Below, piece by piece: positions 36,201 through 49,292 of a stretch of 64,000 nucleotides of DNA. Positions within the stretch are counted from its first letter, which is position 1. Each line of letters opens with the position of its first letter. The stretch lies in contig OY978528.1 of assembly GCA_963854835.1 (NCBI GenBank), forward strand, positions 36,662,769-36,726,768, in the 5' to 3' direction. Position numbers and translations under genes: made by a program. The stretch comes from Megamerina dolium (lineage: Eukaryota > Arthropoda > Insecta > Diptera > Megamerinidae). The notes beneath the pieces were generated by a model. The model did no database searches, was not told the origin of the DNA, and saw only the letters and a program-made list of their open reading frames with translations.

Positions 36201-36693
36201 CGATAATGCCGGTCGTTATCCAACGTGGTATTGTCGATCCATACAAATTTACGATGTTAAAAATGAACGTAGATATAATTTGAAAATTGACCGATGGATT
36301 GGTCAAGAAGATGTTCTGCTAACCTATTCGGAGTATGGAGAAGAAGCACTAAAAAAGAAGTCGGCTTTCAAAAATGCCCTAGAACGCTTCTACATTAAAT
36401 GGTTTCAATTTCAACCATTATGTGGTCCATGGACATATGCCGACGTCGACACGATGAATCGTTTTGAACGAACTTGCATTTGGATTTCAAAGTCGTCCAT
36501 TACCATCTGTATTGCTGCTTGTTATTTTGGAAGAACAACCGTTGAAAATTATGAAGCGGAAAGAGAACGTTATTATAGCCTCAAGTTTTACTCATTAGAA
36601 TTACTAATATTGTGCATCATTTGTTATTTGGTTGGTATTTCTGTAGAAGTAGGATTTAGAATTTTTTTACTCAAATATCAGAAAAAGTCATAA
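30266..36693 (+). CDS. Polycystin-1-like protein (EGF, REJ, GPS, PLAT), four exons
   Basis: Exons 30266-31172, 32553-32710, 33429-33642 and 33716-36693 join in phase and give 1418 residues. The ATG at 30266 is chosen because it directly precedes a hydrophobic leader (residues 21-34). Two EGF-type repeats follow (about 39-72 and 79-111). Then comes a REJ region that starts near CMTHLEFAHC (250) and crosses the first three exons, with VPPYRMWFNYHGEV and NMAR/CYVFVVTKPV at the junctions. A GPS with CQCQHLSSFAG (about 1107-1117) sits just before a membrane helix (1142-1162) and a PLAT domain (about 1180-1300). Only about two more hydrophobic segments follow (near 1352 and 1387-1412), against eleven helices in vertebrate polycystin-1. 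The family includes self-cleaved surface receptors that partner TRP-type polycystin-2 channels; the partner and role here are inferred. AATAAA lies at 36769-36774. Exon 1 has the weakest donor (CAG/GTTTGT). Confidence 0.82.
31587..31639 (-). mobile_element. SINE tail fragment in intron 1 of the polycystin-like gene
   Basis: Only the 3' tail of the SINE is present (on the plus strand ATGTGGCACTTAAAGCCCCA, then GGGCTCATGGGCCGAGC). It is still flanked by a 13-bp duplication TTTTTAGAACATA at 31574-31586 and 31640-31652. It is therefore a genuine, extremely 5'-truncated insertion, not a deletion product. Confidence 0.88.
31811..32127 (-). mobile_element. tRNA-derived SINE in intron 1 of the polycystin-like gene
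   Basis: A full-length copy on the minus strand, antisense to the host gene. The head with TAGTGTGTTGGCCTTCTGAT and the B box are at the right end, and the ATGTGGCACTTAAGCCC tail is at the left. The flanks CCCTCACAAA (31801-31810 and 32128-32137) look like the target duplication; its exact edge is ambiguous because the head also ends in CCC. Confidence 0.87.
32830..33327 (+). mobile_element. Deleted mariner element in intron 2 of the polycystin-like gene
   Basis: Inverted ends ATCAATAAATCCCTGAA (32830-32846) and TTCAGGGGCTTATTGAT (33311-33327) bracket about 500 bp. Inside are transposase scraps on the plus strand: KYYGDSSPSLKTIHHWFTQF with RSARTS (N-terminal DNA-binding part), then HKAAVAMGKLHELRYT, which in mariner lies just before the last catalytic Asp, and a FLFPNL scrap. 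Everything between is deleted or shifted. The exact outer ends are uncertain by about 10 bp. It lies wholly within the intron and leaves both splice sites intact. Confidence 0.75.
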
Positions 36694-36768
36694 GCACAAA
36701 TGGTTTCAATTGCTGATAATTTTATTAATGAATTGTAACTGAATTGAATATAAAATATTATGGATTAA

Positions 36769-36799
36769 AATAAAGCTTGGCACATATTCCATATTTATT
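36769..36799. promoter_or_regulatory. Back-to-back polyadenylation signals of two convergent genes
   Basis: AATAAA on the plus strand at 36769-36774 lies 76 bp after the polycystin-like stop. On the minus strand AATAAA (plus-strand TTTATT at 36794-36799) lies about 180 bp after the LanA stop. The two signals are about 20 bp apart, so the 3' untranslated regions probably abut or overlap. Signal use is inferred from position. Confidence 0.55.
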
Positions 36800-36976
36800 A
36801 TGATGAATTAAAGAGGATATAGAAAGGTACTGTTTGAATACAAAGTATAGATGTAATAAGGAAACAAACGAAAAATACAAAATTGCAGACAAATACATAC
36901 GATAGTATAAAAATTCATTAGTCCATAATTTCAATATTCTCAAATCACCAATATACCACTCTGCTCTGAGTAGCTT

Positions 36977-39900
36977 TTAATTTAATGGGCATACTCCTTG
37001 CCAAATTTCGCCATATATTAAATTAGGTGTAATTCGTACCGTTTTCTTATTAACTTGAACATTTCGTATGCAACCCTTGAAAGTCTTCTTTGTCTTGAGA
37101 CCGGGTGCTTTATTGAAAGCCTGATGTCCGCCCAAGAACAAGGGACGGTTTGTCTTTGTCATTGTCGATCCCTCCGTACCAACACCCGGATGATTACTGA
37201 TGTAATCCACAGATATTGTAATGACAAATTTCGATTTAACTGCTTGTACATTGCGCCACTTGCCGTCACAATAACTACCATTGTCGGGCAGTGTATAATT
37301 TGTAACGACAATATTTTTCGAATCAGATTTAACAGTGAACCATAGACTGTTATCGATCAATTCTAAAATCATGTACGCATTTTTGCCATGCACAGAGAAC
37401 AACAAACCGTCCGGTTCACGTGGTCGGAAATCAAAGTTGATACTAAAATCTGTTCCGACAGTGAATCGTTCAAACAGCTTCACAAAACCAGTCGGTTTGT
37501 TGAAAAACAAACCGTTCTCTATTTGATCAGAGCATGGCACCACATGATGTAGATTGGGCTCCTTCTCCAACGCGAGACCATTAAATTTGATATCACGCAA
37601 ACATCCATTATAATACGAAGCATTTCCCAAATGTTCAATATTAACTCGGACATCTTCCTCAATAAATTTGGGTATACCACCTATATACAGTGGAAATTCG
37701 ACCATCATTGGTCGTGTGCTATGCTCATCGACGTCTACTGCATTCTCCTGCTCAATACTGTCAACAATTAAACTAATCCTACGATTATTGCGTATAATTT
37801 CGACTGTATGCCAAACTCCGTCATTCAACTCATCCTTACTGGAAATGTTGGCGACAATCGATCCGACACGCACTTGATGATACACCTTGCCGTCATTAAG
37901 GTAAACTCCAACAAAATCGACGTGCCGTTTGTCCGACGCATAGAATAGCAAGCCGTGTGGATAATCAGTTCGGAATGCTAAACTGATATCATAGTGTTTG
38001 CGCAACTTGGCTGGCAGCGTTGGAACCTCTAAGCGTTGTTCTCGCATCGAGAAGAAACGATAGCCTGCTTCTGCAAAATCTACATCGTAGTTCGGTTGTG
38101 TTGGCAATTTGCATCGTGGATCTGTGGGCTGATTTTGTTCTGGCAATATATTTGGTTTGTGAGATACAGAAGGTCTGCCTACTGGCTGCTCTGGCACTAC
38201 ATCTGGATGTGGTCGCGGCCGGTGGGTTGTTCTAATAGACGGTGGTGCTGAAGGTGGTGGAACTGGTGCAGAAGTAATGGGAGATGCAGTCGTTGTCGTC
38301 GTTGTCGTAGTGGTCGTCGTCGTCGTAGAAGTTGTGGTAGCCGGTCTCGCCCAAGGAGCTTGTGTAACAGGAGGTCGAATAGTTTCATTTTCACCAATTG
38401 GATGTGGTATTAGTTCGTTTTCACCACCGGGGAAGTACGTTGGAACTGAGGTAACATCATAAGCTGTAATCAAATTGAATATTTAATAATTTATCATCTC
38501 ATAACCACTCATTCACTTACCCAAAATATCGGTGGGGCAATTGTTAATGTTACCATTTCGTTTTTCGCTGCTGTCTGCAAAATTGATAATTTCTCCATTT
38601 ATTGTCACATCACTGATGCAACCAACAAAGTATGCCAAGGTTGATAATGCACCACGTAGTGGTACAAAGTTGTCGGGCAAACCGCCAAAGAAGATATCAC
38701 CAGCTTTTATGTACAATGGATCTGGTGAATATGATAATCTAAAACGAAAAAGAAAACAATTTTTAATTATACCACAACCGAATTTAATATACCAAATTAC
38801 ACGCACCTTTTGTCTTCCAAATCATCAATGGACAATCGCAATTGACTGCCATCATGCTGTATTGTAACCACATGTTCTTCACCATCATTCAGTCTTCTCA
38901 TGTCGGACACCAACTCGCTGCCCATACTACGCAAATTCAAATAACCATCGTTCAACGTTAATCCCACAGATGAGCTTTGATCATGATTGGTCGCATAGAA
39001 TAGAACGCCATCCCGCTGGCGTGTCTTGAACTTAAGATTAATATTCAAATTATTCTTCGATGTGACATTCGACTTGAGCAAGTATCCATATTCATGTGGC
39101 GGATACGCTAGAACTGTGGAGAACTTAGCTGGACAGCCCGGCTTTACGCCTACTGCATTTACATGTTGTCCCAGATCGACTTTAGTACCAGCAATAGTTA
39201 CATCATCAATGCAACCATCAAAGTTCTGCTCCACAATAATCGAATGATTGCGTTTGCCTTTATAACCTCCGAAGAACATTCTTTGGAATACCGGCATATG
39301 CTCGTCTGCTTGTGGTGATGCCTCTTCTTGGAATATGATCACATCGTCGACCTTCAGTACACCGCGACGTCCATCGCGTTCAGCCACTACAAGATGCCAT
39401 TTGTTATCATTGTACTGATCTTGACTACCCGACGAGACCATGTGGTCGCCCAACTTGTAACGGAAGTAAACTGCGCCATTAATCAATTCCACAGACATAA
39501 AATGACTATGGCGTCCGTAGAAGAACATCAATCCATCCTTAGCATCCTTAGCAGCCTTAAATCTAAATTGTATGCTAGAACGTGTCTTGAAATTATATGG
39601 CGTTGCCTTCAGTACCACATAGCCATTGCCATTGAATCGGTAACCAGTTGGTGGTATTTCTTCGTTTACCAACTTATTACGTGCCCTTGCTCCTTGGTTG
39701 TTGTCTTCGCCGTAGACGAAATTCCATAGACCAACATGTTCATCACCGACACGTAAATCTTCAATTTCTCCAACAAACGAACTCGAGTGAATATCTTCTG
39801 GTGCAGTGAAATCGCTCGGCGGCGGATAGCCACCCACAAAAAGACGACTATTCCGATCAACGTTGAATACGTTATTAGCACCAACAAGTGAGGCCTCCTT

Positions 39901-42900
39901 TACATGTTGCGCAACGGTGCCATTATCCAATTCTTCACGTATTATCAACTTAGCATTCGAGCCAGTACGTTCAACAATAGCCTGATACCAATTACCGTCA
40001 GCTACAAACTTGTCGTTTGTAATACGTTCTGCACCATTTCCTAGATCAATTGTCAAAATCGGATAACCGTTGACAATTTCGAGTGCCATGAAATCATTGT
40101 TCTTGTTAGCTGGGGCAGAAGTACTGGATGTTTTATTATCATTGCCCAAGAACATGAGGAAGCCGTTTGGATTTTCTGTCTTAAAGTAAGCGGACACCTT
40201 CGACTTGGTGGCCAAAAGAGGTAGTGTCTCAGGAGATTTCAACTCAAGAATAGTGCTTGGTACAAATTTAACGCCTACCTTTATGTCATTGGCTACTTGA
40301 CGTGCCGTTTCGATTTGTCTTTTCAGATTTTCGATATCTTCGCCAAGAAGTTGTCCGATTTGTTCAACTTTAGTTTGTTGCTCACCGATTTCATCAGCCA
40401 GCTCATTCAACTTAGGTATACTTTTCTCAACATTGTCCAATTGAGACTTAGCTTGTGAGATATCTTTTTTGGTTGTGTCAATATCCTTTGATATGTTGCG
40501 TGCCTTTTCCAATTCCTTGGGAGTTTGTTTTACCACCGGATCTAAAATGTTCAAAACATCCTTCATGATCTTCAGAGCTTCAGTAGCATTATCATTTGAA
40601 TTTTTCCAAATATCACGTTGTGTCGCCGCCGGCAGTTGTTCGATTGCGATATTTATCTCCTTCAAACGTTTCTCCGTGTTCTGATTCAAATTTGAAATTG
40701 TTGCTACTTTCGTTGCTGACGCATTAAGACGAGGTTCTAATTCACTTTGAACTTTGTGCAACGATCCTCGTGCCTTCTGTAAAAGCTCACCCGACTCTTT
40801 ATTAGCCTGACCCGCACGATCACCTATGCCATCTGTAATTAACGTTGCATTACCCGCAGCGTATTTAGCTTCTTTTGTAAACTTTTGCGCCGAAGTTACT
40901 GCGTCTACGATTCCACTGTACGCAGTAGCAGCTTTGATAGCAGGATCAGCACTGGCTGTCATATCAGCGTATTGTTCGGTGAGGTCTTGAGCACGAACAG
41001 TCAACTCAGCAGCACGCAGTTCTGCCTTCATGCTAAGATCTGCTCCTTCAATATGTACCTTTTCCATTTCTGGCAATTCTTCATCGATGTTCTTATTAAG
41101 GTCTTTCAAATTATTGAGAACATCATTCAATTGCCCCAACTTCTTATCAATTGCAGCCAATGTCATATCGCCATTGATAAGGAAGCTACGAGCTTCAGCA
41201 ATATTTTTATCTGCCTCCTTTTGTTGATCGGAAGCGGTATCGAATTTAGAATTTCCAAAGGCCAGCTTATTTAGGGAATTCAATCGCTCGACCTCCTCTG
41301 ATTTGTTTGCAGCAATGACACTCCAATCATAGAGATCTTCAAGCTTATCACTAAACTCACCAATATCGTTCTTTAAATCGTTCAATGATTTATTTTGATA
41401 CACAATAGGTTGAACGATAGCGTTGACTTCAGCCAATAACTCCACCGATTTATTAAGAATTTTTTGATTTGGTTCCAGATAAATTTCAGTATCATTGATT
41501 TGTTTTAAAATGTATTGAGCTTCATCAAGAGCAGCATCTATCTTTGTACTTGCTGTAGTTTCTAAATTTCTCGACAAAGCTTCAACAGACGCAATTGCAT
41601 CACGAGCTTCAGCAGTGCTCAATTTCGACTTCTCACGCATGGCTGTCAAATTTGTTAACAGAACACCAGCTTCCACGCGACTATCTAAGGCATTGTCAGT
41701 GCTAAGATTTACTTGTTTGCCATACATTTTTACTTCAGACTCAAGATTTGCAATTATCAGGCGAGCTGGATCTAAGTTCACGCTCTTCGGATCCAAGTTC
41801 TGCACCTCTGGAGCGATTTTATCCGCCAGTTCATCATAGTAATTCAATTTTTGAGTTGTGAAAAAGGCCAGAGCAACAGATTGAAATTCTTCTACAACGG
41901 GATCGAGTTTATAATGCAAACGGTCGGTCACATCTAATAGGGCATCAATACAAGAATCACATTGGAAGCAACCCTCTTCCTTAATTAGCACCCACCGATG
42001 TGGGCAATTATCACATCGCTCACCAATTACACCCGGCAAACATTCACACTGACCAGTAAATGGATTGCAGCCAAATCCACGTGAATATCCTTGATTACAG
42101 CGACATGGAGTGCAGCCATTTTTCGTGTAATTCCAATGGTCAACAGCACAGCGATCACATTGACGACCAGTGACACCGGGTTTACATATGCATTTACCTG
42201 TGTGATCATCACATTGTGTTGAATTCGAGGCAACGCCACAATCACAAGACCGGCAGCCGACACCGGAATCGAAACCATAGTGATCAGGTTCACATCGATC
42301 ACAACGAACACCAATGACATGATCATGACATTTGCATTCGCCAACGAAAGGATCACACTCCAAAGTGCCGAGTTCTTCACAGTCACAGCTCTGACAATTC
42401 TTCAACTTGACGGCATCACCATAAAAGCCAGGCGCGCATAAATTACACGCCACACCAGATGTATTATTCAAACAACGTAGACATTCACCAGTGATGGTGT
42501 CACATGATCCAGCCTCCTCAGGGTTAATATTGCCAGAGCACTCACACGGTTTGCAGTAGTCGTCAACTTTCTCAGGCATACCGTAAAATCCGTTGGCACA
42601 AGACTCGCAACGAGGTCCGGTATAACCCGGTCTACATTCACAATGTATTTCATTGCCTGCTTCGGATATTTCGCAGCTAGTCGCAAAGTTATTAGAGTCG
42701 TATGGCAGTGGGCAAGCACAAATCATACAGTCATGAGGTGTTCCGTACGTAGCATTGCCGTAATAACCCTCCACGCACATCTCGCAGTGATCTCCAGTAG
42801 TTGAATGCTGACAATTCTTACAGATGCCAGTCGCACAATCACAAGTCTCAGCGTGACCATTGCATTCGCATGGGATGCAGTAGCCACCATATGGACCATT

Positions 42901-45900
42901 CGGATCACGATAATAGCCCGGTGCGCAATCTTCGCATGACAATCCTGAATAACCAGGTGGACAATAGCAACGCTCAACGGCTAAAAATTGATTTTCCGAC
43001 ACTCCGTTTTCATCCTCATCGGCCAAGGTCAAATAGACATTGGACAATTGCGTAAGTAACGTCTGCTCCCAGTAATTTGCGCGTATGAAAATCATTTTCA
43101 AATCACGCAAAGTCATCATAAAATCTGCACGCGTAACTGGTTTACCATCTTGTGTTTGGAAATTTGTCTCGACCATTTGGACGCGATTGTGGAAGACTTG
43201 ATTGCTCGAAGGTTGTTCGTAGCTTTGATGCACGAGTAAATGATCTTTGCTGAACAATATGACATCCGGCGACAGAATGGGTTTACCCGAGAATCCAGTC
43301 GTATAGTAGAGTGAATAGGCCAAGTCTCCACCATATGCTGATATGTGACTATTTTGATTGAGCAGATAATCCAAGACACCAAAGTAAACTACACCAGTAT
43401 CATTGACGTCGCGGAATGAAAAGTCTGCATGCAGCATCGTCTCATTAACCACCAACTCCTCTGGTGGAACATCCCAAATTTCGAACTCAATGGACTTGGC
43501 GTGGAATTGTGCTGAGTTGAGGGTGACTTTCTTCAGCAAACTCACATTGTACACCCGCAAGAAAGCGCTTTCACAGCGCGATGTCTTGCCAAAGCAGAAA
43601 CACGACGTACATCCATCTGGGTTTCTAGTCTGCAGATTGTATGTTCCTTCAATGCACTGGTCGCAATCGCGACCAACAACATTCTTCTTGCAGAAGCAAC
43701 TGCCGTCAACCTTGTCGCAAACTTCCACCTCAGTGCCCGCAGTGTTACAACTACACTGTTCGCAACGTGGAAAATCGAAATAGCCATTTGAACATACGCC
43801 ACACTCGCGTCCCTCAATATGTGGACGACATTCACATGAACCATTAAACATATCGCATTGAGTATTACCATTGGCAATACCCAAGTAATTACAATTGCAC
43901 GCCTCACATCCGATGATCTGATGGAAACCATATGTATTCGGCATACATTTGTCACATAATTCGCCCATAACATTCGGTGGGCAAACACATTCACCAGTGT
44001 GTGGCTCACACATTGCTGTGCTCGGACATTCACAAGGTTTACAATCGGGGAAACCATAGAATCCAGTCCGACAAGCACCACACTGGCGCTCAATAACATT
44101 CGGCTTGCATTGGCACTGTCCACCGAAAGGATGACACTCAAAACTAGTGGAACCCGCGTAATCGCAATTACATGGCAATGCTCCACCATTGTAATCGGCA
44201 GTCAAAGAAAATACAGCCTTCTTGCAGAAATCGGAGGCGTTATGAGTAATATAGAAATGATCTTGGCCACAGCTCTTAATAAATTCTTTGGTCTGATCGA
44301 AAGTCTCCTCGACCAACAAATCATCGTTATACTGATCGACAGGAACAACAACCAAATAGTCGAGCCACAAACCTTTCGCACGATTATTCTAACAAACGGA
44401 GATAATTCAGGATTAAATTTTGCATATTAGGCAAATACAAATTGCATTCGTACCGTCAAGGTAAACTTAAACTCATCCTCAATGTCAAACCACCAAATGT
44501 CAATTCCATAAGGACGTATGACCCCACGACAACCAGAGCTCGATGGACAATGATTAATATCAAATTTACCGTCATATTGATTTTTACCAGCCGTCAGAGT
44601 GTATTGAATATTATATTTTGGATGATGTGGCTGATAGTATTTCACCAAAATCACATAACGACCAGGATCCGAAACTTTCGATCTAAACAAAATATCATTA
44701 TTAACTGCATCAATGCCAGCAGTATGTACTACTAGTTACTCACTCAATAACAATTGTCGCATTTTCTTTGCTATCCAAATGCACCAGTTTCACGCGTTCA
44801 TCAAAAACTGCATATGGCGGCTTATTCTGAGAAATACGATCCTCATGGTCAGTCTCGAATTCGATTTTCTTCGAATCGGGCACTGAACGGAATTTCGGAG
44901 CAGCACACTCGGCGTTGTGTATAACACAAACCGGACTAGGCTTAATATAATCGACTGACCAATCTTCCACTGGAATAGCTGTAACTGATATAATGGCGAC
45001 ACGTCCAAAATCTTCAAAATCCGCCTAATCAATAGAGATGCAAAATTAAAGAGATATTGAAAACTAAAAACACCTGCAAATACTTACATTTACCACAACA
45101 GGTTTCAAATCATCCATATTGGCCATGTGGAATATTTTCTCACGACTATATTCGTCAATGATCGGTGTGCGACAGGCCATTGAATATAAACATGGATACA
45201 ATGTGGTTGAACCATAGTCTTCGTCATCGCCTAGGCGAAGCTTTACGAAATATGGTTCAGCAAAATTCCTCTCACTTATATAGTCAATAACGAAAATATA
45301 GCGACCACTATGCGGCACATCCACAATATAATTAAGATTCGGTTGCGTGGCACTAATCACTGGTATATCACCGATGTGATTTATGATCGTTAAATGGTCG
45401 GGATCGTTGTAAAATTCCGTTGGATTTGTAGGTTTATCATTGGCGCCAATAATAAATGGTGTTGTAGCAGGCTTGAAACTATAAATATATTTAAAAGTAG
45501 TAAATTTTGTGTGAAGAAAATAATTTTTATTTGCATTACTCTTCAACTGAAGCGTATTTGTAATGATGACAATTTTCCATATTGCCCAATTCGCAGGGAT
45601 TGGTAATTTTACGTGTCAATATTGATGCTTCGTAGTAGGCAGCAGGTAATAGCACGAAATAGTCAAGCATAACATTATTGTTCGTCTTCGTTGTGAATAT
45701 GTATTTTCCAGGATCCAAAACAATCGGTGATGGTTTATTGCCCTTGGCCCCAGATACAGTCACAAACTGTGGTGTTGTCGTTGGACGCAAAAGTACCTTA
45801 ACACTGTTGACAAAAGAAACATGTCAATTATATTAGTCAATTATATTAGATATTCCGATGGACTCACTTTTGATCCACTTCCAGAGGATTTTCCGATTGA

Positions 45901-48552
45901 ATTAAAATACTCGCCGTTACATTGTTCGCGTTTTGATTAACATAACGTATTACAATTCGATAGACGGATGATTTAAATACCGTCAATTCGTTACGAACTT
46001 CATTTTGTATGTCGTTAAAGACGGCATATCCTTTACTGCTAAAACCAGGGAACACCTCTTCGTCGTATTGATAGCGCACTTGTGCACCCGACGTCTGAGA
46101 ACCATCTTCGTATTCGTATTGGAATTGATGCAACGTAGGGAAGTAATGGGTGGTCAGTGGCTGGGTGCAGGCACGACCTGTAACTCTAGGATGGCATTTG
46201 CACTGGCCGGTTAATTTATCACACTCTGTCTTCCATGAGCCACCAACATCACAATTACAATCCTTACAGCCGAACAATGAAGATCCATCCAAGTCGTATG
46301 TACCATCCTTGCACTCCTTGCAGGTGCGTCCTTGAGCGTGCGGCTTACAAACACATTGACCCGATTTCGATACACAAGTATCCAAGGCGGCAATGGTACC
46401 ATCTGTCCAGCAGTCACATACTTCGCAACCATCCGGATTGCTGATATTAAGATTCCAGTAGAGTGGCCTACACTCGTTACAGATACGTCCAGTAACGCGC
46501 TCTTTGCACTTGCACAACTCGCCAACGGGCACTGAACCGCAGCCAGCAAACTTGTCAATGACACCGGCCGGATCGCAATTACAATCTTCACAACTGGGGA
46601 AGTTGTAGAAACCTTCCTTGCATGAATCGCATAGTTTACCATCGAAATTTGATAGGCAAAGGCACTGGCCATCAGAGTTACAAGTCACACCCTCTGAGCC
46701 ATGTACATCACAATTACAAGCTGAAAACAAAGATGTTCTTTCTTATCATCAATGTATCATGCAAATGTTTGTCTCATACTTACGCAAACATTCAGGGTAA
46801 CTGAAATAACCAGCACTGCAGAGAGTACATTGTTTACCAGCAAAATTCGCAAGACAATTGCACTTGCCAGTATTATCGCAGGTGATTGCTGAACTTCCGG
46901 TAGCAGAACAATTACATGGTTTACAATCTGGATAATTATAGAAACCAGGCAAACATTGATCACAACGTGGACCGCCGAAGCCTTCACGACAAATACATTG
47001 ACCCGAATCCTTGCTGCATATTTCCGCCTCAGTACCCTGTATATCGCAATCACAATCTGGAAAATACGCACGCAACTTACTGACAGTCGAAATCAATCAA
47101 AATTAATACTCACATTGGCATTTGGGATAATTGTAGTAACCATGTTTGCAACGCTCACAACGTTCACCACCAAAACTGCTCAGACATTTACACTGCCCAG
47201 TCTCCATATCGCAATCATTACTAATCGAACCGATTTTATTACATTCGCAAGCTACAATCGAATATGGAGTATTAAAGGTGAATATATGTAATCATATACG
47301 ACGTACCTTTGCACTCGGGGAAGGCATAATAACCATCAGCACACTGTTTACAATAATGACCAGCAAAATTAATTTTGCATGGACATTCCCCATTAACAGG
47401 CTCACAATGATAGCCTTCTGTACCGTTAAGATTACATTCGCATTCGCGACAATTCGGATATCCATAATAACCATAAGCACAAGAGTCACAATTTGGCGGT
47501 TGGAAGGCCTTACGACACTCACAGCGACCAGTCTCCTCTTCACAATGGCCCGTCGAATAGAAGTACTCACAGTTACAAGCTGCGGAGGAAGGAAGTCACA
47601 TTAATCGAATATATTGCCAAAGGGTTTTAAGTTATATTGCAACCTACGTTTGCATACATCAGTCTCATTCCAGAATTTACCAAAGGGCCGATAATATTTG
47701 CCCTTGCACTTGTTACAATTGATACCCTCAGTATTGTGCTGACAATTCTGGCAAATGCCACCACCATCATAAAAGCCATGTATATCCAGTGAAAGTCCCT
47801 TACGATCGATTTCCTCATCATAAATACACTCATTCGTATGACCATGACAATTACATGCTGTAAAGAATATACATAAATCAGCTCTCCACATACCATATTG
47901 AACGTATAATTTTCTTGCTCAACTTACGTTCACATTCAAATGGTCGTGCATTGGTATTTTGACGCCATTTCTTCTGCTCGAAACCAGGACAGCATTCATT
48001 ACATTGAATACCACATGTGCGGTGCTGGCATCTACATGCCAATATGCGTACCGGACTCTTTGGATCTTTGACATCACAAGTATCTGCATGACCATTACAC
48101 ATACAGCGTCCACCAATTGAAATATCCTTAATGGAATAGAAATAACGACGTGTCACCGTTGGATCCTGACGTGCTACCGACATTAAATGACCCAATAAAT
48201 TTTTTGTTCGCAAGAAACGAAAGCGTACATTTGTAGCACGTGTCCATTCCTGCAGCACAGTTGAATTGAAGTAATTTGTTGACGACGGCCGGTCATTTAG
48301 TAACATGACGGGAATTTCACCATTCTCCAATGGTACAATTTTTGAATATTCCGTTGTACAGATAACATCATCATCATTTGTTATCGGTTTATAGGTATCC
48401 TTGCCAAAGTATGTCTCACAATCGGCTGGTGTATCAGAGAAATGTTGCCATGGTTTCCAAGTTTTTCCATAATCACTTGATTTCTCCAACGTCCATAGAC
48501 CTGGCCGTGGTGAATTACCCATACGAATGAACAAATATGCGACATGAAATTC
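36977..48552 (-). CDS. LanA: Laminin subunit alpha, 13 exons, 5' end outside the window
   Basis: The exons are, in order, 48552-47928, 47857-47648, 47579-47307, 47251-47114, 47056-46784, 46720-45868, 45803-45540, 45478-45088, 45024-44744, 44682-44454, 44388-38807, 38738-38521 and 38463-36977. They join in phase to 3607 codons. The first starts inside the laminin N-terminal domain ([20 protein letters not shown]); signal peptide and earlier LN residues are missing. Then follow Cys-rich LE repeats (to about 46150), an arthropod-type central domain (about 46150-44200), more LE repeats, a domain IV module (about 43560-42975) and LE repeats to 41980. A coiled coil (about 41960-40300) is followed by LG1-LG3 (to 38521), a Thr-rich linker (about 38350-38270) and LG4-LG5 ending WQGVCPLN. 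The alpha chain trimerises with beta and gamma chains through the coiled coil. Its LG domains bind cell receptors in the basement membrane. Similarity to fly LanA is very high, including [17 protein letters not shown]. Confidence 0.97.
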
Positions 48553-48581
48553 CTAGTATGAACAAGATGATAAAGTAGAGT

Positions 48582-48903
48582 CAGAGGCTTTAGAAGTATA
48601 GAGATATCCCACAGTTAATAGGCAGCGTTTTAACAACAAATCTGGGGATGAACCTAGGCATTTTCATACGTAAACCAACCGCAGCTTCACACTTATCAAA
48701 ATGTTTAGCATATTCGCCTACCACAAGCAATCAACTCTATCAGCTTTTCGATTTTAGTTGCTCTCAATTTTATATATATATGTATATATATGTATATATG
48801 CGAAGCAGAATTCTCTATTTTTCATTGATAAATACGCGAGATCAGCAACACAGCAATCATGCGGTTGAATTTTTGAAGATTTTGTAATTTTGCGCTTGTT
48901 CAC
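48582..48903. repeat. Left arm of a large interrupted inverted repeat in the LanA intron
   Basis: The arm starts CAGAGGCTTTAGAAG, 30 bp upstream of a LanA splice acceptor. It includes CATACGTAAACCAACCGCAG, CAATCAACTCTATCA and AAATACGCGAGATCAGCAAC. The reverse complement of this order is found at 58912-58835, 53585-53548 and 53325-53080. A TATATG simple-repeat stretch lies in the middle. It looks like one end of a long-terminal-inverted-repeat or fold-back element. I see no matching target duplication. Confidence 0.8.
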
Positions 48904-49292
48904 CAACCAACACATCAAATTGTGCATATAGTTTATATACGAGTATAGGCGGCAAATCGGCTGGTTTCATGTGCGTATAGCAGAAAGGGATGCGTGAGAT
49001 AATCAGCCTCCTTCGAATTTATATGAGATTTAGAATAAAAACCCTCTTAATAACACAAGTGTTTGAGGCCATGCTTCTGCAGACGCGATTATGACAAATT
49101 TAGAATGAGAGAACAAACGAAACATTTATTTCGTGCATTCTGTTACATATATACATTAGAGCGTGCCAAATTTTGTAGCCACGATCGTATAGCAAAAGCT
49201 GAAACTACTATGATTTTAGGTATATTTGTACGACAACCGATGGCTGTAAAATCAATGTTGACGCTCCGAATTTTCAGAAATTAATATTTCCC

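Noticed and set aside
38020..44430. Many plus-strand frames opposite LanA, some over 100 codons
   Set aside because: They are antisense shadows of LanA coding exons; the Val-rich one at 38277 is the complement of the Thr-rich linker.
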